Assembly (NCBI RefSeq): GCF_026341515.1
Contig: NZ_JAPEOK010000004.1
Location: forward strand, 31,015-95,014
Reading direction: 5' to 3'
Length of the DNA stretch: 64,000 bases
Origin: Streptomyces sp. NBC_00878
GTDB taxonomy: Bacteria > Actinomycetota > Actinomycetes > Streptomycetales > Streptomycetaceae
In this document: one piece after another, positions 7,628 through 15,414 of the stretch
How positions within the stretch are numbered: the stretch's first letter is position 1
How the letters are laid out: each line of letters begins with the position of its first letter
Program-made: the position numbers and the translations under genes
The notes under the pieces: model-generated
What the model was told of the DNA's origin: nothing
The model's input: only the letters and a program-made list of their open reading frames with translations
The model's database searches: none

Positions 7628-8253
7628 ACGGCACCAAGCGGCGAGTGGTGGGGGACGCCCACACCGACTGGAAGTGCGACACGGGCGCGTCACTCCTCGC
7701 GGACGCGATGACGCCCGGACCCGGGAAGCTGGGCACCATGCACGGGGTGATCTACGTATGCCCGCAGCACCGTGCTTCGGCTGAGGAGCAGATCGGCAGG
7801 GCCGGTTACCTGCCGGAGGTCAGGGACGCACCCCCGGGACACAAGTGGGATCCGTGGCCCTGCGGACACGTCACCGCGTACAGCGAGAAGGCGCTGGTGG
7901 GCTTGTCCAGGCCGGGCCAGATGGTCGTGACCCGGAATCCGGACGGAAGTTCCCACCCGGCCTACAACGCGGACTGGCCCGAGCGGTTGCAGGTCGAATG
8001 GGTTGTCGGATGCGTCGCCCTCGACACCGGGCTGCGTATCGACGTGAAGCCCGCCTCCACGATCCGGACCGGCGTCGGATACACGCCGCCGCCGGATGCC
8101 CCGGAGGAGTACTACCTGACGGTCCGGGGCGGGCGCACTCTCACCGGGGGATCCAAGTACACCGCGGAGGGCGTGTACGCCTTCCTGGACGGGCTGAAGG
8201 CTGGCGCCAAGCTGTTCCAGCCTGAAACGACCGCAGGGAACGTTCGGGCGTAG
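7624..8253 (+). CDS. Unknown protein, 209 aa
   Basis: GTG 7624 overlaps the preceding TGA. Cysteines appear in short spaced groups (WKCDTG, YVCPQH, WPCGHV), suggesting a metal site in the first half. The C-terminal part has a repeat-like strand and glycine pattern (TVRGGRTLTGGSKYT) followed by a helix (GVYAFLDGLKAGAKLF). It is the last gene of the operon, with a terminator 95 bp downstream. Confidence 0.65.
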   Translation: MNGTKRRVVGDAHTDWKCDTGASLLADAMTPGPGKLGTMHGVIYVCPQHRASAEEQIGRAGYLPEVRDAPPGHKWDPWPCGHVTAYSEKALVGLSRPGQMVVTRNPDGSSHPAYNADWPERLQVEWVVGCVALDTGLRIDVKPASTIRTGVGYTPPPDAPEEYYLTVRGGRTLTGGSKYTAEGVYAFLDGLKAGAKLFQPETTAGNVRA

Positions 8254-8348
8254 CGCTGCCAGACTGGTGGTGCCCCTTCGGACACGGGGGCACCCGAGAG
8301 CGCCCTCACGACCCGAACCTGTCCGGCGAGGGGAAACGCTGGTCGACT

Positions 8349-8376
8349 GCCCCCAAGCGTCACCTTGGGGGCGTCT
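8349..8376 (+). terminator. Hairpin terminator ending the 5516-8253 operon
   Basis: GCCCCCAAG (8349-8357) pairs with CTTGGGGGC (8364-8372) around a 6-nt loop, followed by GTCTT. A second, imperfect GC hairpin follows around 8413-8456. The rest of the 333-bp gap 8254-8586 holds the regulon promoter. Confidence 0.7.
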
Positions 8377-8524
8377 TCATGCCCGGGCACAGTGTGGCGT
8401 GTTGGGGTGTTGGTGGCGGGCCGGGCTGGGACCTCCCCCGGCCGGGCCCGCCGTGCACACCCGGGTAACGAGCGGAGCCGGATTGGGGCACGCCCGACCA
8501 TGCGGGCCACCCCCATCCGTCACA

Positions 8525-8557
8525 GGCATTGCAATGCCATGCCGTATCGGGTACGGT
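8525..8557 (+). promoter_or_regulatory. Regulon promoter/operator, copy 2
   Basis: The perfect palindrome GGCATTGCAATGCC (8525-8538) contains the TTGCAA -35 box (8529-8534). A 17-bp spacer leads to TACGGT (8552-8557), then an AAGGAGG site serves ATG 8587. It is identical in layout to copies 1, 3, 4 and 5. Confidence 0.85.
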
Positions 8558-8586
8558 AGAGACATCACCCACCAAGGAGGACCCAC

Positions 8587-9252
8587 ATGAAGGCCATCAC
8601 CTTCACCGTTCGCAACGTCACCGCAGGCCAGCGGAACGACGCGGGCGAGATGGTCCTCCGCCAGATCGGCGACATCACCCTCACCCTGGAAGGAATGACC
8701 CGCACCGAGATCGCCGAGTGGCAGTGGGCGACCGACGCCCTGAACACCCGCGGCATCGACGAGGAGATGTTCCGCCTCACCGTCAACGGCTGGAAGGTCG
8801 TCCACGAGACCGCCGGTGTCGTGGGCGTGATGCTGCAGGGCGCCGGCACCCGCGTCCACGTCGAGTGGTACGACGCCGTCAACGGCGACTTCTTCTCCGC
8901 GGCCTGGACACGCAACCTGCGCCACGGTGCCGCGCAGATCGTCAACGCGCGCCAGCACGCCGGCCAGGGCCTCCCGGTGGACTTCGTCCCGGAGCCGGTC
9001 AAGGCACCCGAGACGGTCCCCGCGGTGCACCCGGTGTGGCTGGAGAACGACACCCTCGTCCGCTACCACGGCTCCATCCAGCAGCTGTCCGGCGGCATCT
9101 TCCGCGTCTACGAGTGCGCCGTCATGGACCAGTGCGACCACTGGGACTGCAACGGCTACGCGCTGCTCCCCGTCGGCTCCTGGAAGCCGTGCGCCGTGCA
9201 CGTCGGGATCGGCTCGGTCACCGCGCTGGACGCGCAGCCCGTAGCGGCCTGA
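8587..9252 (+). CDS. Unknown protein, 221 aa, under regulon promoter
   Basis: ATG 8587 follows AAGGAGG, one of the strongest ribosome sites in the window. With regulon promoter copy 2 this suggests high regulated expression. The protein is soluble with beta-rich segments (AITFTVRNVTAG, GDITLTLEGMTR) and a Cys group near residue 180 (ECAVMDQCDHWDCNG). No domain recognised. A terminator follows at 9260. Confidence 0.7.
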   Translation: MKAITFTVRNVTAGQRNDAGEMVLRQIGDITLTLEGMTRTEIAEWQWATDALNTRGIDEEMFRLTVNGWKVVHETAGVVGVMLQGAGTRVHVEWYDAVNGDFFSAAWTRNLRHGAAQIVNARQHAGQGLPVDFVPEPVKAPETVPAVHPVWLENDTLVRYHGSIQQLSGGIFRVYECAVMDQCDHWDCNGYALLPVGSWKPCAVHVGIGSVTALDAQPVAA

Positions 9253-9259
9253 CCACCTC

Positions 9260-9288
9260 GCCCCGGACCGCAGAAAAGCGGCCGGGGC
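9260..9288 (+). terminator. Hairpin terminator
   Basis: GCCCCGGaCCGC (9260-9271) pairs with GCGGCCGGGGC (9278-9288) with one bulged A and an AGAAAA loop. It lies 7 nt after the stop of the 221-aa gene. Confidence 0.65.
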
Positions 9289-9350
9289 AACCCTTTGCCC
9301 GAACCGCGACAGGCTGGACCCCAGTACCCGCGCCCCGAGGAGCCGCCCCC

Positions 9351-9404
9351 ATGCCCGACACCACCGAACCGGTCACCAACCAGCAGCCCGCGCCCGCCGT
9401 GTGA
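9351..9404 (+). CDS. Leader-like peptide, 17 aa
   Basis: ATG 9351 has a GAGGAG site 10 nt upstream, and its TGA (9402-9404) overlaps the GTG at 9401 of the following ParB-like frame. It may exist only to couple translation of that gene. The peptide is Pro/Thr/Gln-rich with no feature of its own. Confidence 0.35.
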   Translation: MPDTTEPVTNQQPAPAV

Positions 9405-9629
9405 GCCCCACCCACCCCCACAACACCTTGCCCCAAGCTCCGCGCCAGCATCACCAAGCTCGGCATCGAGGAGCCCATCCGCCTGTGCTGGGGCCACGAG
9501 AGCTGCGGCACCGCACTGCACGTCGTCGACGGCCACCACCGCGCCGTCCTCGCCCGCGACATGGGCCTCAACCGCGTACCCGTCGCCGACGCCTGGGACG
9601 GCACCGACTGGTTCGCCAACTCGTGGTGA
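9401..9629 (+). pseudogene. ParB-like domain protein, apparent one-base frameshift
   Basis: GTG 9401 (GTGA overlap) starts MSPTHPHNTLP and then leaves frame. Skipping one C of the CCCC run at 9431-9434 restores a ParB/Srx-fold domain: KLRASITKLGIEEPIRL, the DGHHR nucleotide-binding signature (VVDGHHRAVLARDMGLNRVP) and a stop at 9627-9629. The repaired product would be about 75 aa, a minimal single-domain ParB-like protein close in pattern to the intact one at 26485. Possible causes are a real inactivating mutation, a sequencing error in a C run, or programmed +1 frameshifting. Confidence 0.6.
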
Positions 9630-9693
9630 GCCCACCCCCCCGCCGTCCGGTCTGTCTGACACATCCGGATACCAACCGCCAGGAGACACCGCC

Positions 9694-9882
9694 ATGGAGC
9701 GCTACATCAACCGCCGGCCCGGTGAACGCCGAGTCCAACCCGAGATCAGCGAGCAGCACATCCGGCCCCTGGCCGCCGACCTTGCGACGATCACCGACCC
9801 GTCGGCGGCGACAACAGAACTGCTGGCCGTACTGCGCGAGGCTCAGCGCGCGTTCGGGGGCGGTGACGGTGGCCAGGCGTGA
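9694..9882 (+). CDS. Small helical protein, 62 aa
   Basis: ATG 9694 follows AGGAGA. The protein is mostly helical after a basic start (MERYINRRPGERRVQP), with a C-terminal helix (ATTELLAVLREAQRAFGG). Its end overlaps the start of the XF1762-family gene, so they are coupled. No family recognised. Confidence 0.6.
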   Translation: MERYINRRPGERRVQPEISEQHIRPLAADLATITDPSAATTELLAVLREAQRAFGGGDGGQA

Positions 9883-10528
9883 AGGGCAGGAGCAATTGAC
9901 CGTCATCCGGTTGTCGTTCGCCGAAGCCTGCGCCGCCGTGGACCGGCTGCACCGCCACCACAAAAGGCCGCAGGGCCACATGTGGAGCCACGGCGTGCTG
10001 ACCTCGCAGCAGCGCCTGTGCGGCGTGGCCATCGTGGGCCGCCCGGTGGCCCGCTCGTTCGACGACGGGCTGACGGTGGAGGTGACGCGGGTCGCCACGG
10101 ACGGCACGGCCAACGCGTGCAGTGCGCTGTACGGGGCGGCCTGGAAGAAGGCCCGGGTCGATCATTGGCGGGCGATCACGTACACGCAGGACGGGGAGAC
10201 GGGTTCGAGTCTGCGTGCGGCGGGGTGGCGGCTCGTTGCCGAACTGGATCCACGCCGCGGTTGGGACACGCCGTCGCGGCGCAGGGAGGACCGCGGTGCG
10301 GACCGTGTGCGGCGACAACTGTGGGAGCAGGCCCGTGCTGATGCGCCGCCGTTCCCGGATCTGACCGGCCTGCGTCACGAAATTCGTCACGAAATTCCCT
10401 GCCTGGCGTGCGGCGAGTACTTCGCCCTGAACCCAGGCCGCGGCCGTCCGGCCACTCACTGCTCGGACGCGTGCCGCAAGCGGACGTCCCGTCGGCGGGC
10501 CGCGCAACGGCTGGCTCAAGCCGCGTGA
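9869..10528 (+). CDS. XF1762-family phage protein, 219 aa
   Basis: The core matches the XF1762-like phage family: AVDRLHRHHKRPQGHMWSHG, then GVAIVGRPVARSFDDG, VEVTRVATDGTANACSALYG and AITYTQDGETGSSLRAAGW. The fold resembles GNAT acyltransferases, but no reaction is established. The C-terminus adds a zinc-finger-like module (PCLACGEYF, THCSDACRKRTSRRR). GTG 9869 has GGGGG 8 nt upstream; GTG 9863 and TTG 9896 are alternatives. A repeated ATTCGTCACGAA segment near 10380 gives the tandem HEIRHEI. It ends its transcription unit. Confidence 0.8.
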   Translation: MARREGQEQLTVIRLSFAEACAAVDRLHRHHKRPQGHMWSHGVLTSQQRLCGVAIVGRPVARSFDDGLTVEVTRVATDGTANACSALYGAAWKKARVDHWRAITYTQDGETGSSLRAAGWRLVAELDPRRGWDTPSRRREDRGADRVRRQLWEQARADAPPFPDLTGLRHEIRHEIPCLACGEYFALNPGRGRPATHCSDACRKRTSRRRAAQRLAQAA

Positions 10529-10542
10529 CCACCCATGCAGCA

Positions 10543-10575
10543 CCGGTCGGGCGCATCGGTAGTGCGCCCGACCGG
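10543..10575 (+). terminator. Perfect 13-bp hairpin terminator
   Basis: CCGGTCGGGCGCA (10543-10555) pairs without mismatch with 10563-10575 around a 7-nt loop. It separates the XF1762 gene from the large gene at 10609. Confidence 0.75.
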
Positions 10576-10608
10576 CACCCCGAACCGTATCGATCCCTTG
10601 GAGCCGTC

Positions 10609-12147
10609 TTGAACAGCACACCCGAACCACAGACCGCCGCCGACGTCTGGAACTCCCGCTACCCGATCGGCACCCCGGTCACCGCGTACCCCGGCGCCCG
10701 ACCCGAAGACGATCCGAACGGCGAGCGCCTCAACACCCGCACCCGCAGCGAAGCCCAAGTCCTCAGCGGTCACACGGCCGTCGTCTGGGTCGACGGTCAC
10801 AGCGCCTGCATCGCTCTCGCTCACGTTGACCCGGTCCAGTCCGCTGACGCGTACAGGCCGCCCGCGAAGTACTGGCGCTCCGACGGTGCCGAATGTTGCC
10901 CTCATGCCCTTCCGGTCGGCCCTGGTTCGTGTGAGGCCTGCTGGGACCTCGTGAAGTGGGATGCCCTCAACGACCCCGACGCCTCGCCTGCCGTGTCTGT
11001 CACCGTGCCGTCCGCCCAGGAACGCCGCGACCGGTACGCGGCCCCGCTGTACGCCCTGATGCGGCAGAACGGCTGGGACGGCGAGCACACCGAGCCCGTG
11101 GTCCGCGAGATGGACCTGGTGCTCGCCGCGGTGCTGGCTGTCGCGGACGCCGAGCAGGCAGACACGCGGGCCGCCGTGTTGCGGGAGGCCGCGACCATCG
11201 TCCGGTCGATGGACAGCGACTACGCCCTGCAAGAGGCCGCCGAGCACCTCGACGGGCTCGCGGTCGAGGCCGACGAGGAGCGGGAGGCGCAGGCCAACCT
11301 CGACGCGCTGGCGCCGCTCGCCGAGGGCGCACCGTTGCCCGACCTGGACGGCCCCGCGCTCTACGAGAAACTCGTCGGCATGTTCAGCGGCCCGCTGCCC
11401 TGGCCGCCCGACAGCCGCGCCGATCTGGTCACGTTCCGGGAACGGATCGCTGAGGGCCTGTACGCCCACGACCACCCCGGGTGGCGTGTGTCGATGGTGG
11501 AGAGCAGCGTAGGGCCCGTTTACCGGGCGCGTGCCGTTGCGGTCGTCACCGGGCTGCGCAGCCTTGCCGCCGTGTTGCCGCAGCCCGAAACACAGGCCGG
11601 GCACGAAGCGCGTCCGGCCGAGCACGTCTGGCGCGCCGAGCTGTACGACCCGCTGGCCGAGGAATGGGCGCCCGGGACCCGGTACGTCGACCGCGACCGC
11701 GCCGTGAACGCCCTGACCCACGCCCGGCGCATCGGCCCGGCATGGAAGGACGGGACGCCGACCGAGCGCCGTCTCGTCCGGGCGACCACCACGTACACCG
11801 TCGAAGCCGTGCAGCCCGAGCCCGAGACCGAGACGCACGTGGTCGCGGACGGCTCCGACGACCCGGAGCACGTCGACGACTGCCCCGGCTGCACGGACTT
11901 CAGCCTCACGGGCCATGTCGCCACCGCGCCCGCCGTCGTGTCGCAGCCCGACGAGGAGGCCGACCGGATCTTGGCGTACCGCTCGGTCGGCGGCCGGATC
12001 CTGCGCTGCCTGACCCACATCCCGCAGGAACCCGGCGACGACTTCACCCCGCTCACGTCCGGCGACCTGCCCGACGGCGGGATCTGCACCTTCCCGGACT
12101 GCGGCGCCGACGTCCTGATCCCACAGCAGCCCGACGAGGAGGCCTGA
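10609..12147 (+). CDS. Large unknown phage protein, 512 aa
   Basis: The TTG start at 10609 has a GGAG site 6 nt upstream and lies just after a terminator; no ATG fits. Residues about 1-80 form a beta-rich unit (YPIGTPVTAYPGARP, GHTAVVWVDGHSACIAL). Short Cys motifs follow (ECCPHALPVGPGSCEACW), then two helical segments with similar cores (LVLAAVLAVADAEQADT and AVAVVTGLRSLAAVLPQ). The C-terminal part carries further Cys pairs (DDCPGCTDF and CTFPDCGAD). This looks like a modular zinc-ribbon protein. No enzymatic motif is seen. Confidence 0.65.
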   Translation: MNSTPEPQTAADVWNSRYPIGTPVTAYPGARPEDDPNGERLNTRTRSEAQVLSGHTAVVWVDGHSACIALAHVDPVQSADAYRPPAKYWRSDGAECCPHALPVGPGSCEACWDLVKWDALNDPDASPAVSVTVPSAQERRDRYAAPLYALMRQNGWDGEHTEPVVREMDLVLAAVLAVADAEQADTRAAVLREAATIVRSMDSDYALQEAAEHLDGLAVEADEEREAQANLDALAPLAEGAPLPDLDGPALYEKLVGMFSGPLPWPPDSRADLVTFRERIAEGLYAHDHPGWRVSMVESSVGPVYRARAVAVVTGLRSLAAVLPQPETQAGHEARPAEHVWRAELYDPLAEEWAPGTRYVDRDRAVNALTHARRIGPAWKDGTPTERRLVRATTTYTVEAVQPEPETETHVVADGSDDPEHVDDCPGCTDFSLTGHVATAPAVVSQPDEEADRILAYRSVGGRILRCLTHIPQEPGDDFTPLTSGDLPDGGICTFPDCGADVLIPQQPDEEA

Positions 12148-12148
12148 C

Positions 12149-12391
12149 ATGGGCGACAACCTTGCCCGCCGATTCGCGGCACGGCAGGTGCAACTCACCG
12201 CCGACGAACTGGAACGCGAAGCCGAGCGCCTCGCGGTCGCCGCCCGCACCTACGCCGACGAGATCGCAGCAGGACGCCACGGCAGCGCCCACCGTCTGGC
12301 GCAGGACGCCGCCGCTCTGGCCCTGACGGAACGACGCCTCGCAGGGATGCGGGACATCGCGGGGCTTTTCGATGAGGAGCCGTCGTCGTGA
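12149..12391 (+). CDS. Small helical protein, 80 aa
   Basis: ATG 12149 directly follows the previous stop; CGAGGAGG lies upstream within the preceding gene. The product is almost wholly helical and charged (QLTADELEREAERLAVAART) and probably forms a coiled coil or helical dimer. The stop overlaps the next GTG. No family recognised. Confidence 0.65.
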   Translation: MGDNLARRFAARQVQLTADELEREAERLAVAARTYADEIAAGRHGSAHRLAQDAAALALTERRLAGMRDIAGLFDEEPSS

Positions 12392-12534
12392 TCGTGGACC
12401 TGTATGAGGCGGTCGACCGGGTGCTGTGGGCGATCGCCTACGGGGCGATCCGCCGCATCCGCGCCTACAAGGTCGGCGCGTACTTGCGGGCCCGCGCAGA
12501 CACTGCCACCGGCTACGAACGGACCAACCTGTGA
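12388..12534 (+). CDS. Very small basic protein, 48 aa
   Basis: GTG 12388 overlaps the previous TGA, and its own TGA overlaps the following GTG at 12531, so it is held by couplings on both sides. The peptide has an amphipathic helix rich in Trp and Arg (DRVLWAIAYGAIRRIRAYKV) that might bind membrane or nucleic acid. Its reality rests on the couplings. Confidence 0.55.
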   Translation: MIVDLYEAVDRVLWAIAYGAIRRIRAYKVGAYLRARADTATGYERTNL

Positions 12535-13115
12535 CCAGCCACATCGAGCAGGTTGAGGCCATCAACGCCAAACGTGCCGCGATGCCCAAAGACCAGCGCG
12601 TCAAGGCCGAGGCAGCCGACGCCCCATACCTGCGCATCCAGCTCGCGTACGCGATGCAGCGCGCCGAGGACGCCGAAGCCCGGACCGGCCCCACCGACGC
12701 CCTCGAGCAGCGCCTGGCCGCTATGGAGAAGCTCGCCGCCGCGTGGCAGAAGGAAGCCGAACGCGCCCGCAAAGACCTCGCCGACCAGGCTTACACGGAC
12801 GACGCCATCGAGTTCGTTGCCTGGTCCGCACTGGCCGGCCCGCTCCCCGAGGTCGACATCGTGTCCATCCTCAGGACCATCCGACAGTGCCGGTACCTGG
12901 CCACGGAATCCATCCACGTCTTCGCCGACGACCTGAAGAACGCCAAGAAGCGCATCACCGACCTGCATACGCCCGTTCAGCATCTGGGCCAGACCTGGTG
13001 CGACGAATGCTCCGTACGGCGCCGCACGGGCCCCAAGACCGACGAATGGGTGGCGTTCATCGCGCACCCCTGCCAAACCATCCAAGCCCTCGACAACACG
13101 GAGCCCACCACGTGA
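12531..13115 (+). CDS. Unknown coiled-coil protein, 194 aa
   Basis: GTG 12531 overlaps the previous stop. Residues about 30-85 are a long charged helix (EQRLAAMEKLAAAWQKEAER). The middle is mixed (YTDDAIEFVAWSALAGPLPE), and a C-terminal segment has a CxxC and a second Cys (TWCDECSVRR, AHPCQTI) that could bind zinc. It is part of the coupled cassette 12149-15411. No family recognised. Confidence 0.6.
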   Translation: MTSHIEQVEAINAKRAAMPKDQRVKAEAADAPYLRIQLAYAMQRAEDAEARTGPTDALEQRLAAMEKLAAAWQKEAERARKDLADQAYTDDAIEFVAWSALAGPLPEVDIVSILRTIRQCRYLATESIHVFADDLKNAKKRITDLHTPVQHLGQTWCDECSVRRRTGPKTDEWVAFIAHPCQTIQALDNTEPTT

Positions 13116-13573
13116 AAGCTCTGACCGTCCGACAGCCGTACGCCGACGCGATCGCCCACGGTGCGAAGCCCGTCGAGAACCGAACCAAGCCGCTCCCCCG
13201 CAAGTACGAGGGCGTCCAGGTCCTCCTGCACGCCGCGAAGGACCAGCACGTCACCAAAATCACCGCCGTCGGCATCGCACAGTTCACCGGCGCCCGCATC
13301 ACCGACTGGACGGACACCCGCAGCGCGATCCTCGCCGCCATCACGTTCACGGGCTGCCACAAGGCGGCCGACGATCGCTGGTGCTGCCGTCCGTGGGGGC
13401 AGGTCACCACCCGGGTTCAACCCGAGGTGTGGCACTGGGAGATCGGACAGGTGACCCGCCTTGACCAGCCGGTTCCGGCGTCCGGGGCGCTCGGCTTCTG
13501 GCCCGTGCCTGACGACGTCCTGGCTGCCGTGGCCCGGCAGGTCCGCCTGGACAACAAGGAGCCCACCACGTGA
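13112..13573 (+). CDS. ASCH-domain protein, 153 aa
   Basis: The N-terminus has the ASCH/PUA-like signature (KALTVRQPYADAIAHGAKPV, ENRTKPLPRKYEG, VLLHAAKD), with the conserved QPYA start of the RNA-binding-like barrel. A Cys group (DDRWCCRPWGQ) follows, and the domain closes with HWEIGQVTRLDQPVPASG and GFWPVPDDVL. ASCH proteins are linked to RNA or modified-nucleoside handling, and some are amidohydrolases for acetylated cytidine. Here only the fold can be claimed. GTG 13112 is coupled to both neighbours. Confidence 0.8.
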   Translation: MKALTVRQPYADAIAHGAKPVENRTKPLPRKYEGVQVLLHAAKDQHVTKITAVGIAQFTGARITDWTDTRSAILAAITFTGCHKAADDRWCCRPWGQVTTRVQPEVWHWEIGQVTRLDQPVPASGALGFWPVPDDVLAAVARQVRLDNKEPTT

Positions 13574-14370
13574 GCCACATGAAGGGCCCGGGTCCGCAGC
13601 CATGCTGCGATGCACAGGCGGAACGCGACCAGTACGCGGCAGCATCCCGGCACCTCGCCTACCGGATACGGCACACGGCGTACATCTGGGCGACGACGCT
13701 GCCGGAGACGATCCGGACGGCGGACGTTGTCGAGGCCCTGTCCGGGATGGCCTCCCACGTACCCGACCGGCCCGAACTGCGGGATGACCTATGGATGCGG
13801 ATCGCCGGAGCCTATGAGGCCAGGTTCGAGAACGACGGCCACCCCGAGGACGCACGGCACGCAGCAGACGAAGCGATGTCGGTCGTACAGCCCGTAATCA
13901 CCGAGCTGAAAGACTCACGGGAAGCCGCCGAGAAACGCCTCCAAGCGGTCACGGAAGCCGTCATCCTGTGGCGGGACCGCCCCGGCGGCGACATCGGTCT
14001 TGCGATTGCGCTCGCCGGGATCCTGGACATCGAGCAGCCGGAGCCGCCCGCATCGGCCGCCCTCGTGCGCGTGCTCCGCGAATGCGACCGGATCGAGCGA
14101 GCCGTACAAGGCAACCCCACCACTCCGGACTTCGACGGCGCCTACCTCGCCTGCATCGGCCACATCCGGGAGGCGGCAGGACCCGTCCAGGTGGAGACGG
14201 ATCCGAGGCAGTCCGCCTACGACGCCGTCCTGGCGTACATCCGCCAGCAGCCGGTCGACTTCATGCCCACCACTGTCGTCGACCGCAACGCGATGATCTG
14301 GGACGTCGTACACGCCGCCCTGGACGCGGTCGGCGTCCCGGAACCCGGCACGCAGCTGAAGGAGGACTGA
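13570..14370 (+). CDS. Unknown protein, 266 aa
   Basis: GTG 13570 overlaps the preceding TGA. The protein is largely helical: a first helical block (AASRHLAYRIRHTAYIWATT), a central one (AAEKRLQAVTEAVILWRDRP) and a C-terminal one (AYDAVLAYIRQQPVDFMP). It has no metal motif or membrane segment. The helical-hairpin architecture resembles many unassigned Streptomyces phage proteins. Function unknown. Confidence 0.6.
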   Translation: MSHMKGPGPQPCCDAQAERDQYAAASRHLAYRIRHTAYIWATTLPETIRTADVVEALSGMASHVPDRPELRDDLWMRIAGAYEARFENDGHPEDARHAADEAMSVVQPVITELKDSREAAEKRLQAVTEAVILWRDRPGGDIGLAIALAGILDIEQPEPPASAALVRVLRECDRIERAVQGNPTTPDFDGAYLACIGHIREAAGPVQVETDPRQSAYDAVLAYIRQQPVDFMPTTVVDRNAMIWDVVHAALDAVGVPEPGTQLKED

Positions 14371-14371
14371 C

Positions 14372-15184
14372 GTGCTGCACTCCGTACCCGCCCCTGCCGA
14401 GGAGCAGCGGCCGAAGAAGACGTTCCCCGAACTCGTCGCCGCCATCTATGAGGACGACCGGGTCGGGCACGAAACCCGCGAGCTGCTCCTGGCCGTCGCG
14501 TACGCGGTGGACCTTGCCAAGCGGGAGGACGGCGTCAGCCCGCTGAGGTTGGCACGCCGGAAGCTGGGTGTGGAGCACGGCCGGCAGGCCCGCTACGACC
14601 GCCTCGTCTCCGCGGACGCGCCCCGCTACAAGCCACCCCAGGACACTGCCGATTGGGGGCCCAGCGGTGCGCCGGGCTGCGAGGCCCCGCGCCTGCGCCG
14701 GTACGTCTACCGGCCACGCCAAGCCCCCTCACCCTTCGACGATGAGGCCGTCGTCCGGTTGCGTCCGCTACCCGAGACGATCGTGCACGTCGGCCCGGAC
14801 CACGTCGACCCAGTCGACTACCGCAACGAGCACCGGATCTGCGGCGCCAACTCCCACCGCCGCGTCCTGGAGAAGGACCCCCGCACCGGATGGATCACCG
14901 CGCACTGGTTCTGCAAGCGCCACACGGACCAAGCCGACCGCGTCACCGAACAGGTCCGCGAACAGAACGATCAGGCACCCGAACCGATCCCCAACACCGG
15001 CGGCCTGCTCCCCTGCTACTTCAACGCCGACTGGGCGAAGGTCTACAAGTACTACCGGCCCCGGTGGGAAGTCCCTCAGTACGGGCTGTGCGCGGACGAC
15101 TGGCCCACCGATGTTGCGTCCGCACGGTCGACCATGCACTCACGGATGCGCGTCATCGACGGCGCCGACTTGGAGGGTGAGTGA
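14372..15184 (+). CDS. Unknown protein, 270 aa
   Basis: It starts at GTG 14372, 1 nt after the previous stop, with AAGGAGG upstream. The N-terminal 70 residues look like a helical DNA-binding-type unit (TFPELVAAIYEDDRVGHETR, LRLARRKLGVEHG). The remainder has Cys/His residues spaced like a degenerate zinc ribbon (HRICGANSHRR, WFCKRHTDQ) and an aromatic end (WAKVYKYYRPRWEVPQYG). No family recognised. Confidence 0.6.
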   Translation: MLHSVPAPAEEQRPKKTFPELVAAIYEDDRVGHETRELLLAVAYAVDLAKREDGVSPLRLARRKLGVEHGRQARYDRLVSADAPRYKPPQDTADWGPSGAPGCEAPRLRRYVYRPRQAPSPFDDEAVVRLRPLPETIVHVGPDHVDPVDYRNEHRICGANSHRRVLEKDPRTGWITAHWFCKRHTDQADRVTEQVREQNDQAPEPIPNTGGLLPCYFNADWAKVYKYYRPRWEVPQYGLCADDWPTDVASARSTMHSRMRVIDGADLEGE

Positions 15185-15411
15185 GGCGCCGGGTGTCGCG
15201 GCGGGAGATCGTCCGTCGTCTGGAAGCCGTCGAAGCGCAACTCGCCCAGCGTCCCGCGCCCCTGCTCCCCGGCCAGGAGGCGATCACGGTGGCGACGATC
15301 GGCCACCACACCTACCTGGGCCCCGGACTGTGCCGCGAGGATCTGTACGGCACCATCTGCGGCGCACACCGGGACGCCCACCAGTTGATTGCCGAGGAAG
15401 ACCTGCTGTGA
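15181..15411 (+). CDS. Small protein, 76 aa
   Basis: GTG 15181 overlaps the preceding stop. A basic coiled N-terminal helix (REIVRRLEAVEAQLAQ) leads into a compact C-terminal part with two Cys and several His (GHHTYLGPGLCREDLYGTIC, GAHRDAHQ) that may bind zinc. It is the last gene of the cassette and converges, with 3 nt between stops, on the leftward regulator at 15415. Confidence 0.6.
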   Translation: MRRRVSRREIVRRLEAVEAQLAQRPAPLLPGQEAITVATIGHHTYLGPGLCREDLYGTICGAHRDAHQLIAEEDLL

Positions 15412-15414
15412 CGG

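Noticed and set aside
10516..12249. Long leftward frame opposite the 512-aa gene
   Set aside because: It is the complement of a well-supported rightward gene, has no ribosome site or motif, and reflects high GC at third positions.
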